64,000 bases of DNA from Ottelia alismoides (Eukaryota; Streptophyta; Magnoliopsida; Alismatales; Hydrocharitaceae): NCBI GenBank assembly GCA_037367405.1, contig JAZKJV010007253.1, positions 62,001-126,000 of the forward strand. The letters run 5' to 3'. The notes below the pieces were generated by a model that made no database searches, had not been told where the DNA came from, and saw only the letters and a list, made by a program, of their open reading frames with translations. Below are positions 22,710 to 33,449 of the stretch, piece by piece; position 1 is the first letter of the stretch; the number at the start of each line of letters is the position of its first letter. The position numbers and the translations under genes are program-made.

Positions 22710-24297
22710 AACATTGGCAAGGGGCCTTATTACCCGGCGATTATTAACTGATCCAATGAACATCTCGTTGATCTATGATTTTGGCGGGCATCAAGGAAGA
22801 TTAGGGAACAATTCTTGTGAAGGAAGCGTTGTCGATTGATGGATGGTGTGCCCGGGAAAAAGGCATGAAATCGGGGGAGTAGACAGTTCAGAGACGCCAG
22901 GCGAGGGATGGGACAGTTGACCTGGGAGTCAACGTTGGCCGGCGCCTCATTGGGCCACGTAGGCCGCTACGAGACAAAATAGCAAATCTGAAGGAAGATT
23001 GATTTATTTGACGCCCTAAATGATTTTATTAATTTTTTCTTATAAAATAAAAAATGTGTATTATTTCATCTAGTATTTATTTATGATTTTTATTGAATTT
23101 TTCGAGGTGTTTTATTATAGTTTTATTTTAATAATGTGTATATGTATGTATTTACATGTATTTTTGGGTATTTTATTTTTAATTTATTTATTTTCTTTTA
23201 TTATTTTGTTGGCTTATTTTATAAATTTATAATTTATTTTTGTGAGTATAAAGATGTTTTTGTTTGATTTTTATAAGTTTATTTGTATTTTTAAATAAAT
23301 GTGTTTGTGTATATGTAAGTATACTTATAGGTATTTTACCTGTATATTATATACATTGTATTTATTTAATGGATTTTATTTGTTTTTATTTTAGCTTTGT
23401 ATTTTTAATAATAATATATACATTATTGTAAAAATGTAAAAGAATAAAATAATTAAAGAATGCTTTTCTCTTTTTATTTATGTACATCCTTCTCATAGGT
23501 ATTTTGCCTATATATTACATAGACTTATTTTTATTTTACAAATTCTTTTTGGTTTTATTCTAAGGCTAATATGTATATGAATTATATACATTATTTACAA
23601 GATTCTAAAAATAGTAATTTATAAAAATAATGAATAGTGAATATAATGAATATTTTAATCAGGTATCATATACAAGAGAGGCCAAAAACCTAACTTCTGC
23701 ATATGGACTCCAAAAATTATGAAACCAATTTTATAAAATAGTTTATGAAATGCTATATACAATTAAAGATGAGTTTGGGTGATTTGGAGTTTTTATTTGC
23801 AGGATATGGGTCTGTGAAGTTGAGATTTTGGCTTTTTATTATGTGCATAAAATGTACACTGTGTATTATTTTTACACAAACTCAATTTTGTATTTTGATT
23901 TACATTATTATCTACAACTTTTATGAACAAAGTTTCTTTATTTGATGAATAAATAAATATGTACAAAATAGGTGCCAAAAATGCATAAATGGATGAAAAA
24001 TAAATGAGGTATTTATTGTACTCTTGGCCCTTATCTCCCCCTACTTTATTCCTTGTCGACCAATTCCATGCTGGCCTTGGTCTCGGGGTTAGGGTCATAA
24101 AATCTTTGCAATATTTTATTCCTTTTTCTTTTCTTCATTTTATTCTATAATTTTGGCATTAAAAACCTTATTTTCTGTATAATTAATACAATAAATAATG
24201 AATGCTATTATGTACAATTTGATGCTATCTACATGCATTTGCTAGGGTTTTTGAGGCCAAAATGATAGAATAAAGGTGATGAAATGGAGATTCATCA

Positions 24298-24310
24298 CCC
24301 CCCTATACTT
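24298..24310 (-). other. Athila polypurine tract
   Basis: AAGTATAGGGGGG on the minus strand, directly adjacent to the 3' LTR. It would prime plus-strand DNA synthesis. The same core recurs four times at 26613-26965. Confidence 0.85.
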
Positions 24311-26612
24311 GCCTTTGCTAGTCCCTAGCAAACACTTATGCAATAAGTGCAAAAAGAATAAATAAAAGAAAAAAGGAAAATGAAAGAAATATAGAGTGAA
24401 TAGGGATGCTTTCAGTGCAATGCATGTCCTTACAAAGTCTGAATTTGGAGCTCCTGTCAGACCTTGAGTGTGAAGGTGTGTGGAACCTAGTCGGGAACCA
24501 GCTCTAAAATACAACAGCCTTCGATAGTCACAGAACTCGGTTCAACCCACCTCAATAGCCGGGTCAGAACTAGTCTACATCATACACAAACTCTTATAAC
24601 TATGAAGCTGACTTGTACGGTGTAAGTGATAGTGGCTCTCCCCAACTGAAATGATAAAGGAACTGACTTCTCCAGAATGACAACCCAATGATTCCCCAAT
24701 CCAGCAGCTCTTTCCTCGAGGAGCAGGGTATTCCCTTCTAAGTTCAAGTGGCAACCATCTCAAGAGGAGGGGGTGAAGAGAAGAATGGACGGTAGCCAGT
24801 GTAGCTACCTATCCCGGGATGCAAGACCAGTGTAGTCAAGTCATCCAGCTGCAGGCTTACATATTTGACTTTGGAGCTCAAGCTTGCTTATTGACTTTGT
24901 ACATACTTTGCAGGCATTTTATTTTTGTACAGGCCTGACCATTTTTTTTCCAACATACTATTCACAGCAGCATTTACATAAGGAGTTTTTCCTCTTGAGC
25001 CAGTAGACTATCCCTCTTTTGAAGCTTTATCGCAACCCACAATCTCCTGTCTTTAGACCTCATTGCTATTGGATCCGGTTGGGGTGCACTTCCCTCCCTA
25101 GACGAGGACAAATGTTTCCACCCGTGTGCGTCTCAGACTGGAAAATCCAACCCCCTCATCACTCCAACTGAGTTGAGCCAAGTGAAAGGTGCAGGTGTCC
25201 AAGTTAGATCACAGTCGGCAAGAGTCATACGTGTGTCTCGAAAAGTTCTAGTTAGTCCACTGAGGTGACTTGAACCCATCCCTGATTTCTCAAAGAATTA
25301 AGTCTATATAGACCTGAAGTACCTTAAACCTAGTTCCCATAAGGTTCCAGTGCAATTAGGTGCGGTAAGGTCTAACCGAGCTCCAATTTGAGATTTTCTT
25401 AGACTGATTCAATCATTAAGCTTCACTCAAAAAGAATATGAATGGTATGCTTATGCTATGCACAATGAATGATGCCATTTTTCACAAAAATTTGAAAGGA
25501 TCAAGGAATGTTTTTACGAAAAGAATTTCTGCACAGGAAGTACGAACTGAAAATATTCAAAAAGTCTATACACTTATTTACACGGGCATACTGTTTTATT
25601 TTCAAAGTTTAGGAATTTTTAACAACTTTACAGGTGTGAATGAAATAGTTTATTTGGGTATGTACAGAAAGAATTGTGTGTGTTTTGTTTCTGATTTACT
25701 AGTATCTGCAATGGTGTTCTTATTAGCTTTTTGAAAATAATTTTACAAACTATAGTACACGATAATTTTTGCAATCCTTTACACACATTTGAAAACTATT
25801 TTTGCAAAGATTTTTCACACTATATGTATATATATACAATTTTCACAATAAGTTTGACAATCATTTTTCAAAACATTTGCACATAGGTTTTTGAAATCCT
25901 TTCTTTCACACAAAGAAAAGTTTTGCAACCAACACAGTTTCACACATTTGAAATCATTTCACATCAAATTTTTCAAAACTGGTCACACTATTTTTCAAAT
26001 CATACTGTATAGGTATCTGATTTATTAATCAGTAGATACAAAAGAAGAAAAATTGTATTTGACGTATAATATGGTTTCAGTTCTTATAAACTTTATTTGA
26101 CTTATTCCTTATTTACAAATGAGAGTTTTTTGTGCTGATTCCTCAGACTTACTCGAGAATCATTTTCACAAGGGTTTTTGAAAACTCTAGTCCAAAATAA
26201 TTTTGCAACATGTACACGCATTTGAAAATCCTTTTACAAATGTTTTACACAACCTATATAGATTTTTCAAAACACTTTTGACAATCAACTTTTCACAATC
26301 ATTTGCACACTAATTTTCACAAAGTTTTTGCTTTTACTCAAAGAAAATAGGTTTTACACACAAACTAATTTTTCAATCGTTGAATACTTGTTCACGCTAT
26401 TTTCAAACAAATTTCACAAGATTTTTCAAAGGAAAACGTTTCGTACAAAACACTTTTCTGACTTACTAGTCAGTATAATTACAATGAGTCTGAGGAACTC
26501 ACAATCATCTTTCATTATTATAAAGCTACTTTTTACATTTTATTTTGTGTTGTAGTGATATTTAATTTTTCAGTATGAGTTATGGCTTTTAGTATATACA
26601 TGGTATATACGA
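24311..26612 (-). other. Athila 3' spacer
   Basis: No env-like or other coding frame. From about 25725 to 26440 there are two diverged blocks of reiterated TTTTCAAA/TTTTCACA/TTTACACA words (about 25725-26010 and 26160-26440), suggesting an old internal duplication. Confidence 0.5.
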
Positions 26613-26965
26613 CCCCCCTATACTTAGCTTGAGCTATGTCCTCATAGATCGAAAGGAAAAAGCAAAGACATAACTCGTACTGAGTATAGAGAGATCTAAA
26701 GAATAAATATGAAAGAAATGAATGAATGAGAAGTTGACCGTCCCCCTATACTTAGGATCAAATAATCCTAAGTATAGCAGACTGTACAAAAAGCGGGGAG
26801 GGTCAAGGGTGGGAATATACTGATCGTACTCAGATTGTCTCCCCCTATACTTAGGGTAGGATACTCCTAAGTATAGAAGAGGAGACAATGGAGAAGATCG
26901 AACTGAAATCAAAAACTTTAGGTGCACATCCCCCTATACTTAGGACAAAGTACGTCCTAAGTATA
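26613..26965 (-). repeat. cluster of PPT-like stem-loops
   Basis: Four further copies of the polypurine-tract core AAGTATAGGGGG (minus strand) lie at about 26613, 26742, 26841 and 26931. At the last three the tract is preceded by its own complement, so CTATACTTAGG and CCTAAGTATAG form 11-13 bp stems with loops of about 6-13 nt. The pattern is regular enough to be a duplicated cassette. Confidence 0.85.
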
Positions 26966-27047
26966 GAAAACTGTCCACAAAGGCGGCACCTTTTAGATAG
27001 AAAAAGAAAATAGATAAGGAAAAGAAGAAAAGAAGAAAAGAAGAAAA

Positions 27048-30000
27048 TCAGAGAAATAGTGGTTGGAGTACATCGTCTGAATCTTTTGGTGCTGCAGGTG
27101 CTGTGGAGGTGTCATCGTGGTGCACTAGTTGAATTGAGTCAACAATGGCCAAGAATGTATCGGGTTCCAAGTAAGGCTTAAGTAGCTGGCCGTTGACGAC
27201 GAAGGGCTGTGCGTCAGGGGACAATTCTGATATCGCAATGCTTCCGTTGTCACGCACTTCACACACTCGGAATGGCCCTGTCCACTTACTTTTTAATTTA
27301 CCTGGGAATATCCGCAACTTTGCATCAAACAACCACACTTTCTGCCCAACGTCGAAGGTCTTTCGTCTGATGTGCCGGTCATGCCAGCGTTTCACCTTCT
27401 CCTTGTACATCAAGGTGTTATCGTATGCGCAGTCTCGGAATTCCAAGAGCCTGTTCAGATCGTCTTTTCTCTTCTGACCACTTTTTCGTGAGTCCAAGTT
27501 ACAATTACTGATTGCCCAAAGAGATTTGTGAATTAATTCCACGGGCAGATGGCATGGTTTTCCATATACAAGACGGTAGGGCGACATGCCCAAGGGAGAC
27601 TTGTAGGCCGTACGGTAAGCCCAAAGAGCTGAGTTCAAGAGTTGAAACCAGTCTTTTCTGTTTGGCCTAACAAGTTTCTGCAATATGGTCTTGATTTCTC
27701 TATTGGATAACTCCGCCATGCCATTGGTCTGCGGATGATAAGGAGACGCGACACGGTGATCGATGCCGTACTCCTTCGTTAACTTCTTGACCTCTTTGTT
27801 GATGAAATGGCTACCCCCGTCTGAGATGAGAATCTTTGGTATCCCAAACTGCGAAATGATGTTCTTCTTCAGAAACTGGCAAACTGTTTTGCTGTCGGCG
27901 GCTCGGGCGGGGATAGCTTCAACCCTACGGCTCACGTAATCTACGACAAGAAGGATGTGCTCAAAACCTTGACTGTTAGGGAAAGGTCCCATGAAGTCAA
28001 TGCCCCATGCATCGAAAACATCTGCTATCTGAATGATTTTTAGAGGCATTGAGTCTTTGGCAGTGAGTGTCCCTTTCAGTCGCTGACAGTCAATACATCT
28101 TTTAACAAATTCTGCTGCATCCTTAAATAAAGTGGGCCACCAGAGGCCACACTGCAATACTTTTGCTGCCGTACGATCTCCAGAATGGTGCCCACCAGAT
28201 TCGAGCGAATGACAATGCTCGAGGACACTAGATTGCTCCGTCTGAGGAATGCACCTGCGCCAAATACAATCTGCCCCTTCTCTGAATAGGAGAGGATCTT
28301 CCCACTGGTAGAAGCGGATGGTCGACATGAATTTGTTCTTCTGATTCTTCGTCCAATCCGAAGGTATTACCCCCGAGGCGAGGTAATTGACAATGTCAGC
28401 ATACCAAGGGAGAGCATCCACAACTAAGATAGCTTCATCAGGGAAGGTTTCTGTGATAGGTGCATTACTCGCAGGAGGCTCATGCTGCTCAATTCTGGAG
28501 AGGTGATCTGCTACCACATTCTGAACTCCAGGTTTGTCTTTGATTTCCAGATCGAATTCCTGGAGGAGAAGGATCCAACGAATCAGTCTGGGCTTGGCAT
28601 CCTTCTTCTGCTGTAGGTACCGAATAGCAGAGTGGTCCGTGAAAATTGTGACCTTCGATCCCAACAAATAGGATCTGAACTTCTCTAAGGCGAAAACCAC
28701 AACCAGCAGTTCTTTCTCTGTCACTGTATAATTTCTTTGAGCTTCATCTAACGTTCTGCTGGCATAGTGAATGGCATAGGGCGCCTTATCTTTCCTCTGT
28801 CCAAGAACAGCTCCGACTGCAAAATCTGACGCATCGGTCATTATCTCAAATGGAAGAGTCCAGTCGGGAGGCTGTAAGATTGGAGCCTGAGTGATAAGCT
28901 CCTTTAATTGATTGAAAGCAAGGAGAACCGGCTGATCAACAATGAACTCCATCTCCTTGCACAAGAGTTCTGTCAGAGGTCGGGCAATGCGGCTGAAATC
29001 CTTGATAAATCGTCTGTAAAATCCCACATGCCCCAGGAATGACCTCACATTCTTTACTGACTGAGGTGGCTGAAGGTTTGAAATGACATCCACCTTGGCT
29101 GGGTCGACTTCCATGCCACGTTTGGAAACGACATGGCCCAGCACAATACCCTCTGTGACCATAAAGTGACTCTTTTCCCATGAGAGCACTAAATTGACTT
29201 CCCGGCATTTCTGAAGCACTCTGTCTAGGTGCTCGAGGCAAGAATCGAAACTATCACCATAGACAGAGAAATCATCCATGAACACCTCGAGAAAACTGCT
29301 TACCATCTCGGCGAATACAGCTAGCATGCATCTTTGGAAGGTTGCGGGTGCATTGCATAATCCAAAGGGCATCCTCTTGAAGGCGTAGGTACCGAACGGG
29401 CAAGTGAAGGTAGTCTTCTCTTGATCCTCAGGGGCGATCGCCACTTGGTTGTACCCGGAGTACCCATCCAGGAAGCAGAAGAACTCCTTGCCTGCTAATC
29501 TCTCTAATACTTGATCAATGAATGGCAAGGGGAAGTGGTCTTTCTTGGTTGCTGCATTAAGACGGCGGTAGTCAACACACACCCGCCAGGATGTCGGTAC
29601 CCGAGTTGAAATTTCCTCTCCTTTTTCATTTGTGACCACGGTAAGCCCGGATTTCTTGGGAACTACATGCAAGGGGCTTACCCATTTTGAATCGGAGATG
29701 GGATAGATGAAGCCTGCTTCACACCATTTTGTGATTTCTTTCATGACCACGTCCCGAAGGTTAGGGTTCAGCCTTCTCTGAAATTCGCGGGACGGCTTGG
29801 CATCATCTTCTAGATAGATATGGTGTGAGCACAGAGCTGGATTTATCCCTCGGAGGTCTGATACGCTCCAACCAAGTGCCTTGCGGTTCTTTTCTAGAAC
29901 CTCGAAAAGTCGAGTTTCTTGATCCGGATTCAGCCTGCTGCTGATGATGACCGGATACATGTGTTCTTCACCCGCAAGGAAAGCATACTTCAGGCCTGTA

Positions 30001-31211
30001 GGAAGTGGCTTGAGTTCTGGTTTTGTTCTGTCCACTTTATCTGTTACTTCAGATACCATGCTGGTGGTGGGATGTACCTTGAGACTGTTACCATCCTCTA
30101 CATCCTGTTGAGATCCCAGTGATGTACCGAACGGTTCTGCGGTGAGCTGATCATGTTCGGTCTGGAGTGAATGCTCAAGAAGCTGCGCCTGCATCTGAGA
30201 ATCTGTCTCCCACAAATCATCGGAGCATATGCTGACTGTGCTTTCCAAGTCCTCCTCAAGATTGAGGATTTCTCGGGTCCATGGATCGTCCAACGACAAC
30301 TCTGAATCTCTGATTTCTGCAATAAAATCACAGTCTGCTTCTGATGCTGCTTGACTCTCATCAGTTGTGGCATTCTGCTCCTTGTTCATATTAATCGTGA
30401 TTTGCTGGGTGTTCGAGCTGAAAGTGATCTTTCCAGACCCGTAATCAACCACGGCACCTGAAGTACGGAGAAATGGTCTACCAAGGATGATAGGGGTCTG
30501 GAGTAGTGGTGCAGGCGAGTCCATATCAAGGACTACAAAATCAGCTGGGAATTTCATCTCCTGCACGGTAACTATCACGTCCTCCAACAAACCTCGGGCC
30601 CGCTTAACGGATCGGTCAGCGAACTGAAGGATCATTCGTGTCTGCTTGAGCGGTCCAAGCCCGAATTCTTGCATTATGGACGAGGGCAGAAGGTTGATGG
30701 AAGAACCACTGTCAAGAAGAGTACGCTCGAAGACCTGATCGAAAATCACACAACTGATCAGAGGTGCTCCTGTATCTTGCTTTTTCTGGGGGAGGTTGGT
30801 GATAGCTGCAACTGTGGCCATGGATAGAACGTGCTTTTCTACTTCTCGGCGTCTGTTGTCTTGCGCTGGGCGACGCCTGTTAGTACATGCCTCTTTCAAT
30901 CCTTTCTTCACAGCTGGCATGTATTCCACGGCCTTCAACAAGGGAATCTCAACAGTCAATTTGTCCAAAATGTCCACGACACCTGGATCAGACAATGCAT
31001 TTTTTCTTTTTGCATTTTTTTTGGATTTTTGTATTGCATGCGGAAAAGGAATATTCACATTACTGGCAGGAAAATTAGAGTTCTTATTTACATCAAAATC
31101 ATCGCCCACAGAATGTTGTACATCCGGACTACAAAAAGGAGTACAAGCTGGATCTGAATATGCTGGTGCCGCTGGGCGATCAAAAAGGGTAGCATCGGCT
31201 CCATCAGCTGG
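27048..31211 (-). CDS. Athila pol polyprotein (PR-RT-RH-INT)
   Basis: Open for 1388 codons after the last gag stop; residues are counted here from the GTG at 31109-31107. Aspartic protease: LLDSGSS with DSG at 133-135. Reverse transcriptase: about 440-700, catalytic FMDD at 610-613, with DHFPLPFIDQVLERLAG and KTTFTCPFGTYAFKRMPFG. RNase H: acidic residues D759, E798 and D825. Integrase: an HHCC-type zinc finger at about 965-1009, a DDE core at D1038 (WGIDFMGPF), D1097 (ISDGGSHF) and E1133, and then a C-terminal domain. All catalytic residues I can check are present, so this part may still make functional enzymes if expressed. It shares one frame with gag, separated by a TAG codon at 31212-31214. 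Confidence 0.93.
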   Translation of the reverse strand, partial: PADGADATLFDRPAAPAYSDPACTPFCSPDVQHSVGDDFDVNKNSNFPASNVNIPFPHAIQKSKKNAKRKNALSDPGVVDILDKLTVEIPLLKAVEYMPAVKKGLKEACTNRRRPAQDNRRREVEKHVLSMATVAAITNLPQKKQDTGAPLISCVIFDQVFERTLLDSGSSINLLPSSIMQEFGLGPLKQTRMILQFADRSVKRARGLLEDVIVTVQEMKFPADFVVLDMDSPAPLLQTPIILGRPFLRTSGAVVDYGSGKITFSSNTQQITINMNKEQNATTDESQAASEADCDFIAEIRDSELSLDDPWTREILNLEEDLESTVSICSDDLWETDSQMQAQLLEHSLQTEHDQLTAEPFGTSLGSQQDVEDGNSLKVHPTTSMVSEVTDKVDRTKPELKPLPTGLKYAFLAGEEHMYPVIISSRLNPDQETRLFEVLEKNRKALGWSVSDLRGINPALCSHHIYLEDDAKPSREFQRRLNPNLRDVVMKEITKWCEAGFIYPISDSKWVSPLHVVPKKSGLTVVTNEKGEEISTRVPTSWRVCVDYRRLNAATKKDHFPLPFIDQVLERLAGKEFFCFLDGYSGYNQVAIAPEDQEKTTFTCPFGTYAFKRMPFGLCNAPATFQRCMLAVFAEMVSSFLEVFMDDFSVYGDSFDSCLEHLDRVLQKCREVNLVLSWEKSHFMVTEGIVLGHVVSKRGMEVDPAKVDVISNLQPPQSVKNVRSFLGHVGFYRRFIKDFSRIARPLTELLCKEMEFIVDQPVLLAFNQLKELITQAPILQPPDWTLPFEIMTDASDFAVGAVLGQRKDKAPYAIHYASRTLDEAQRNYTVTEKELLVVVFALEKFRSYLLGSKVTIFTDHSAIRYLQQKKDAKPRLIRWILLLQEFDLEIKDKPGVQNVVADHLSRIEQHEPPASNAPITETFPDEAILVVDALPWYADIVNYLASGVIPSDWTKNQKNKFMSTIRFYQWEDPLLFREGADCIWRRCIPQTEQSSVLEHCHSLESGGHHSGDRTAAKVLQCGLWWPTLFKDAAEFVKRCIDCQRLKGTLTAKDSMPLKIIQIADVFDAWGIDFMGPFPNSQGFEHILLVVDYVSRRVEAIPARAADSKTVCQFLKKNIISQFGIPKILISDGGSHFINKEVKKLTKEYGIDHRVASPYHPQTNGMAELSNREIKTILQKLVRPNRKDWFQLLNSALWAYRTAYKSPLGMSPYRLVYGKPCHLPVELIHKSLWAISNCNLDSRKSGQKRKDDLNRLLEFRDCAYDNTLMYKEKVKRWHDRHIRRKTFDVGQKVWLFDAKLRIFPGKLKSKWTGPFRVCEVRDNGSIAISELSPDAQPFVVNGQLLKPYLEPDTFLAIVDSIQLVHHDDTSTAPAAPKDSDDVLQPLFL

Positions 31212-33449
31212 CTAGGGATCGGCTGTTGCTGGCGGCTCCTCCAAAGCTGGCGTGGCTTCACTTCTGCTACATGCTTCTTTTTGTTGTTTTTGTTTTTGCT
31301 GATTTTTTTGTGTTTTTGGCTGAGGCTGATGACATGGCACGACGGCTGGACTGGCTTCTCCTTCCTCTTCCTCCTCACCCGCCCCTGGAGTTGGCACGGC
31401 TGATGCGGAAGATGACGATCCACCTGTTTCTTTATTCACCCCACATCTGGTAGCAGGCGGAGGCAAGGCCCTACCGCTCCTGAGAGTAACAGCATTAGAA
31501 TAAACAGTAATATCATTATCACACGCGGACTGGACATCACATTCTACCTGCTCCTTCTTCTTGAAATTGTTGGGGTTGGCTTCGACCTGCGCCGGAATGG
31601 TAGTGCGAGTGGCGTTCAGGTCATCAAGCCGCTTGGTCATCTCCGCTAGCCCTTGGACAAGCTGGGCTAGACACTCCATGGTGGGATTAGCTGGGGGGAC
31701 ATCAGATGATGCAGCGTGCAGACCACGCCGATGTTGGTTAGATGAGTGGGGAGGCTGCTGGTGGTGTTGCTGTGGTGGAGCAGGAAGTTGAAGTTGCTGG
31801 TAGGACGGAGGTGGATACTGATGGTATGGTTGAGGCTGAGTAGCCGCGTATTGGTGATACAGTTGTGGATGGCGATACTGCGGCTGCTGCTGGTACGGAA
31901 AGTTCTGCCTCCATTGGTGTGCGAACTGAGGAGGCTGCTGGTGTTGTTGGTGAGGTTGAGAGGTTTGGCCAAAACGACCACCCTGAGGTTGGTGGTACTA
32001 CCGGTTGGCAAATTGCTGACCCTGGAGTTGTCCCTGAGGACGGGTCGGCTGTGCATCATTCGTCCATACCCCGTTAACTTCTTGGATCAGGGGTGGTGGT
32101 GGGAAAACTGGATCAGGAATGGAAAGGAACTCTGGCTGGTAAACGACCATCTGCTGCTGCGGCAGGCCCTGGTCGGGCGCCTGCACGTAGTATACGTGCT
32201 GGACTGCCAGTGGCTGCTGGCTCGGCTGAGGCTGATGCTGCGGTTGCGGCTCGTCCTTCCTCTCAGCGGGAGCGTCTGATGGTGTAGCCGACTGGACAGA
32301 GTTGATCGTACCGACCAACAGCTCGAGATTTTTGTTGATCTGATCGAGCTTATCCAGGTTCTGGGTCCTCTTCTCAATCACAACGAGTTTTTCAAGGTCC
32401 TGTGATCGCTTCTCAATGATATCAACCTTAGAGAGATGGCCCCCAATGATGCTGAGGTTGGAGCTCTCATCTCTCTCTGCTTCTTTTGATGCAGCCATGT
32501 GAACTTGTTTCTGGAGGATCTGGGGCTGCTTCTGGTATGCCTTGGATGAAGAGAGGGAGGCCTCTCCTTCGGCCATTTCTTCGAAAATCTGCCATACAAC
32601 ATCTTCATCCTTGTTGAAATGGGAGCCCCCACATGCTGCGTCCACGAGCCTTTGACTTTCAATATTAAGTCCCCCGAAGAAATGCTGGACCAGGCTGGTC
32701 TTAGGGATCTCGTGGTGGGGACACTTCTCCTGCAGATCAGTGAATCTCTCCCAAGCCTCATGTACAGACTCATGTGCCCCTTGGGAGAAATTGCTAATAC
32801 GGGATCGCATCTGGTTGAGCCGACCGAGAGGGTAGTACTTGTGCAGGAAGGCGGACTTCAACTCCTCTCAGGTCGTCACGACCTTTCCCATATGATTGAC
32901 CCAATAGAGGGCCTTGTCCTGTAGACTGAAGGGGAAAGCCGTCATCTTGACAATGTCCAGGGGGACATTCGGATAGTGGGTGGTGCGGCAAATGCGGGAG
33001 AATTGCTGCAGGTGAACGTACGGCTCTTCATTGGTGTTGCCATGGAATGCAGGGAGAAGGGCTATGAATTGGGGCTTCAGCTCAAAGTGAGCGTGTACCG
33101 GTGGAATGAGAATCCACTCGGTCATCTGGCTGTCTCCCGGATTGTATGTTTCTTTAAGTGTCGGCTTTGGCGGTGGTGGGAATTCGGGATCATCATTGGG
33201 GTCATCACCACCTTCTCCACCTCCACCTCCTCCTCCCCTGCCTCCTCTGCCTCGGCCTCCTCCTCCGTCGTTGCGGTTTATCACATCATTCAACATATCC
33301 TGGAAAGCAGTCTGTGTAAGGGCCTGCTCAGTCAGCTGCTGCTGTATGGCCTGGATAGATGCCAGCAACTGTGCATTGACTTGGTTTTGATCTGGCACCT
33401 GTCCCTCTGGTGGTGGCTGCTGACCCTTGCCCTTTCCTCCTGGCGCCAT
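31212..33449 (-). pseudogene. Athila gag, interrupted by three in-frame stops
   Basis: Starts with MAPGGKGKGQQ at 33449 and holds the Athila capsid region (YVHLQQFSRICRTTHYPN, MTAFPFSLQDKALYWVNHM, ESVHEAWERFTDLQEKCPHH, LVDAACGG). A Gln/His/Pro-rich stretch and a basic, low-complexity C-terminus follow. The frame is the same from 33449 through pol to 27048 (2134 codons), but is cut by TGA at 32868-32870, TAG at 31998-32000 and TAG at 31212-31214. The first break falls mid-capsid. No frameshift was seen. Without readthrough, no full capsid or polyprotein could be made. Confidence 0.9.

Larger units (their letters stand above)
20226..24297 (-). repeat. Athila 3' LTR
   Basis: 4072 bp, from TGATAACGC to GATTCATCA on the + strand. 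It contains an AT-rich half on each side of a GC-rich island (about 21720-22990), plus a TATA box and a G-box inverted repeat. It is very long for Athila, where LTRs are usually below 2 kb. Confidence 0.95.

Noticed and set aside
24311..26612. env-like gene of Athila
   Set aside because: Neither strand has a frame with signal peptide and membrane segments of reasonable length; the region is repeat-like.
27048..33449. endogenous pararetrovirus
   Set aside because: LTRs, a target-site duplication, a tRNA-Asp primer site and an integrase domain show a Ty3/gypsy retrotransposon; no movement-protein frame.
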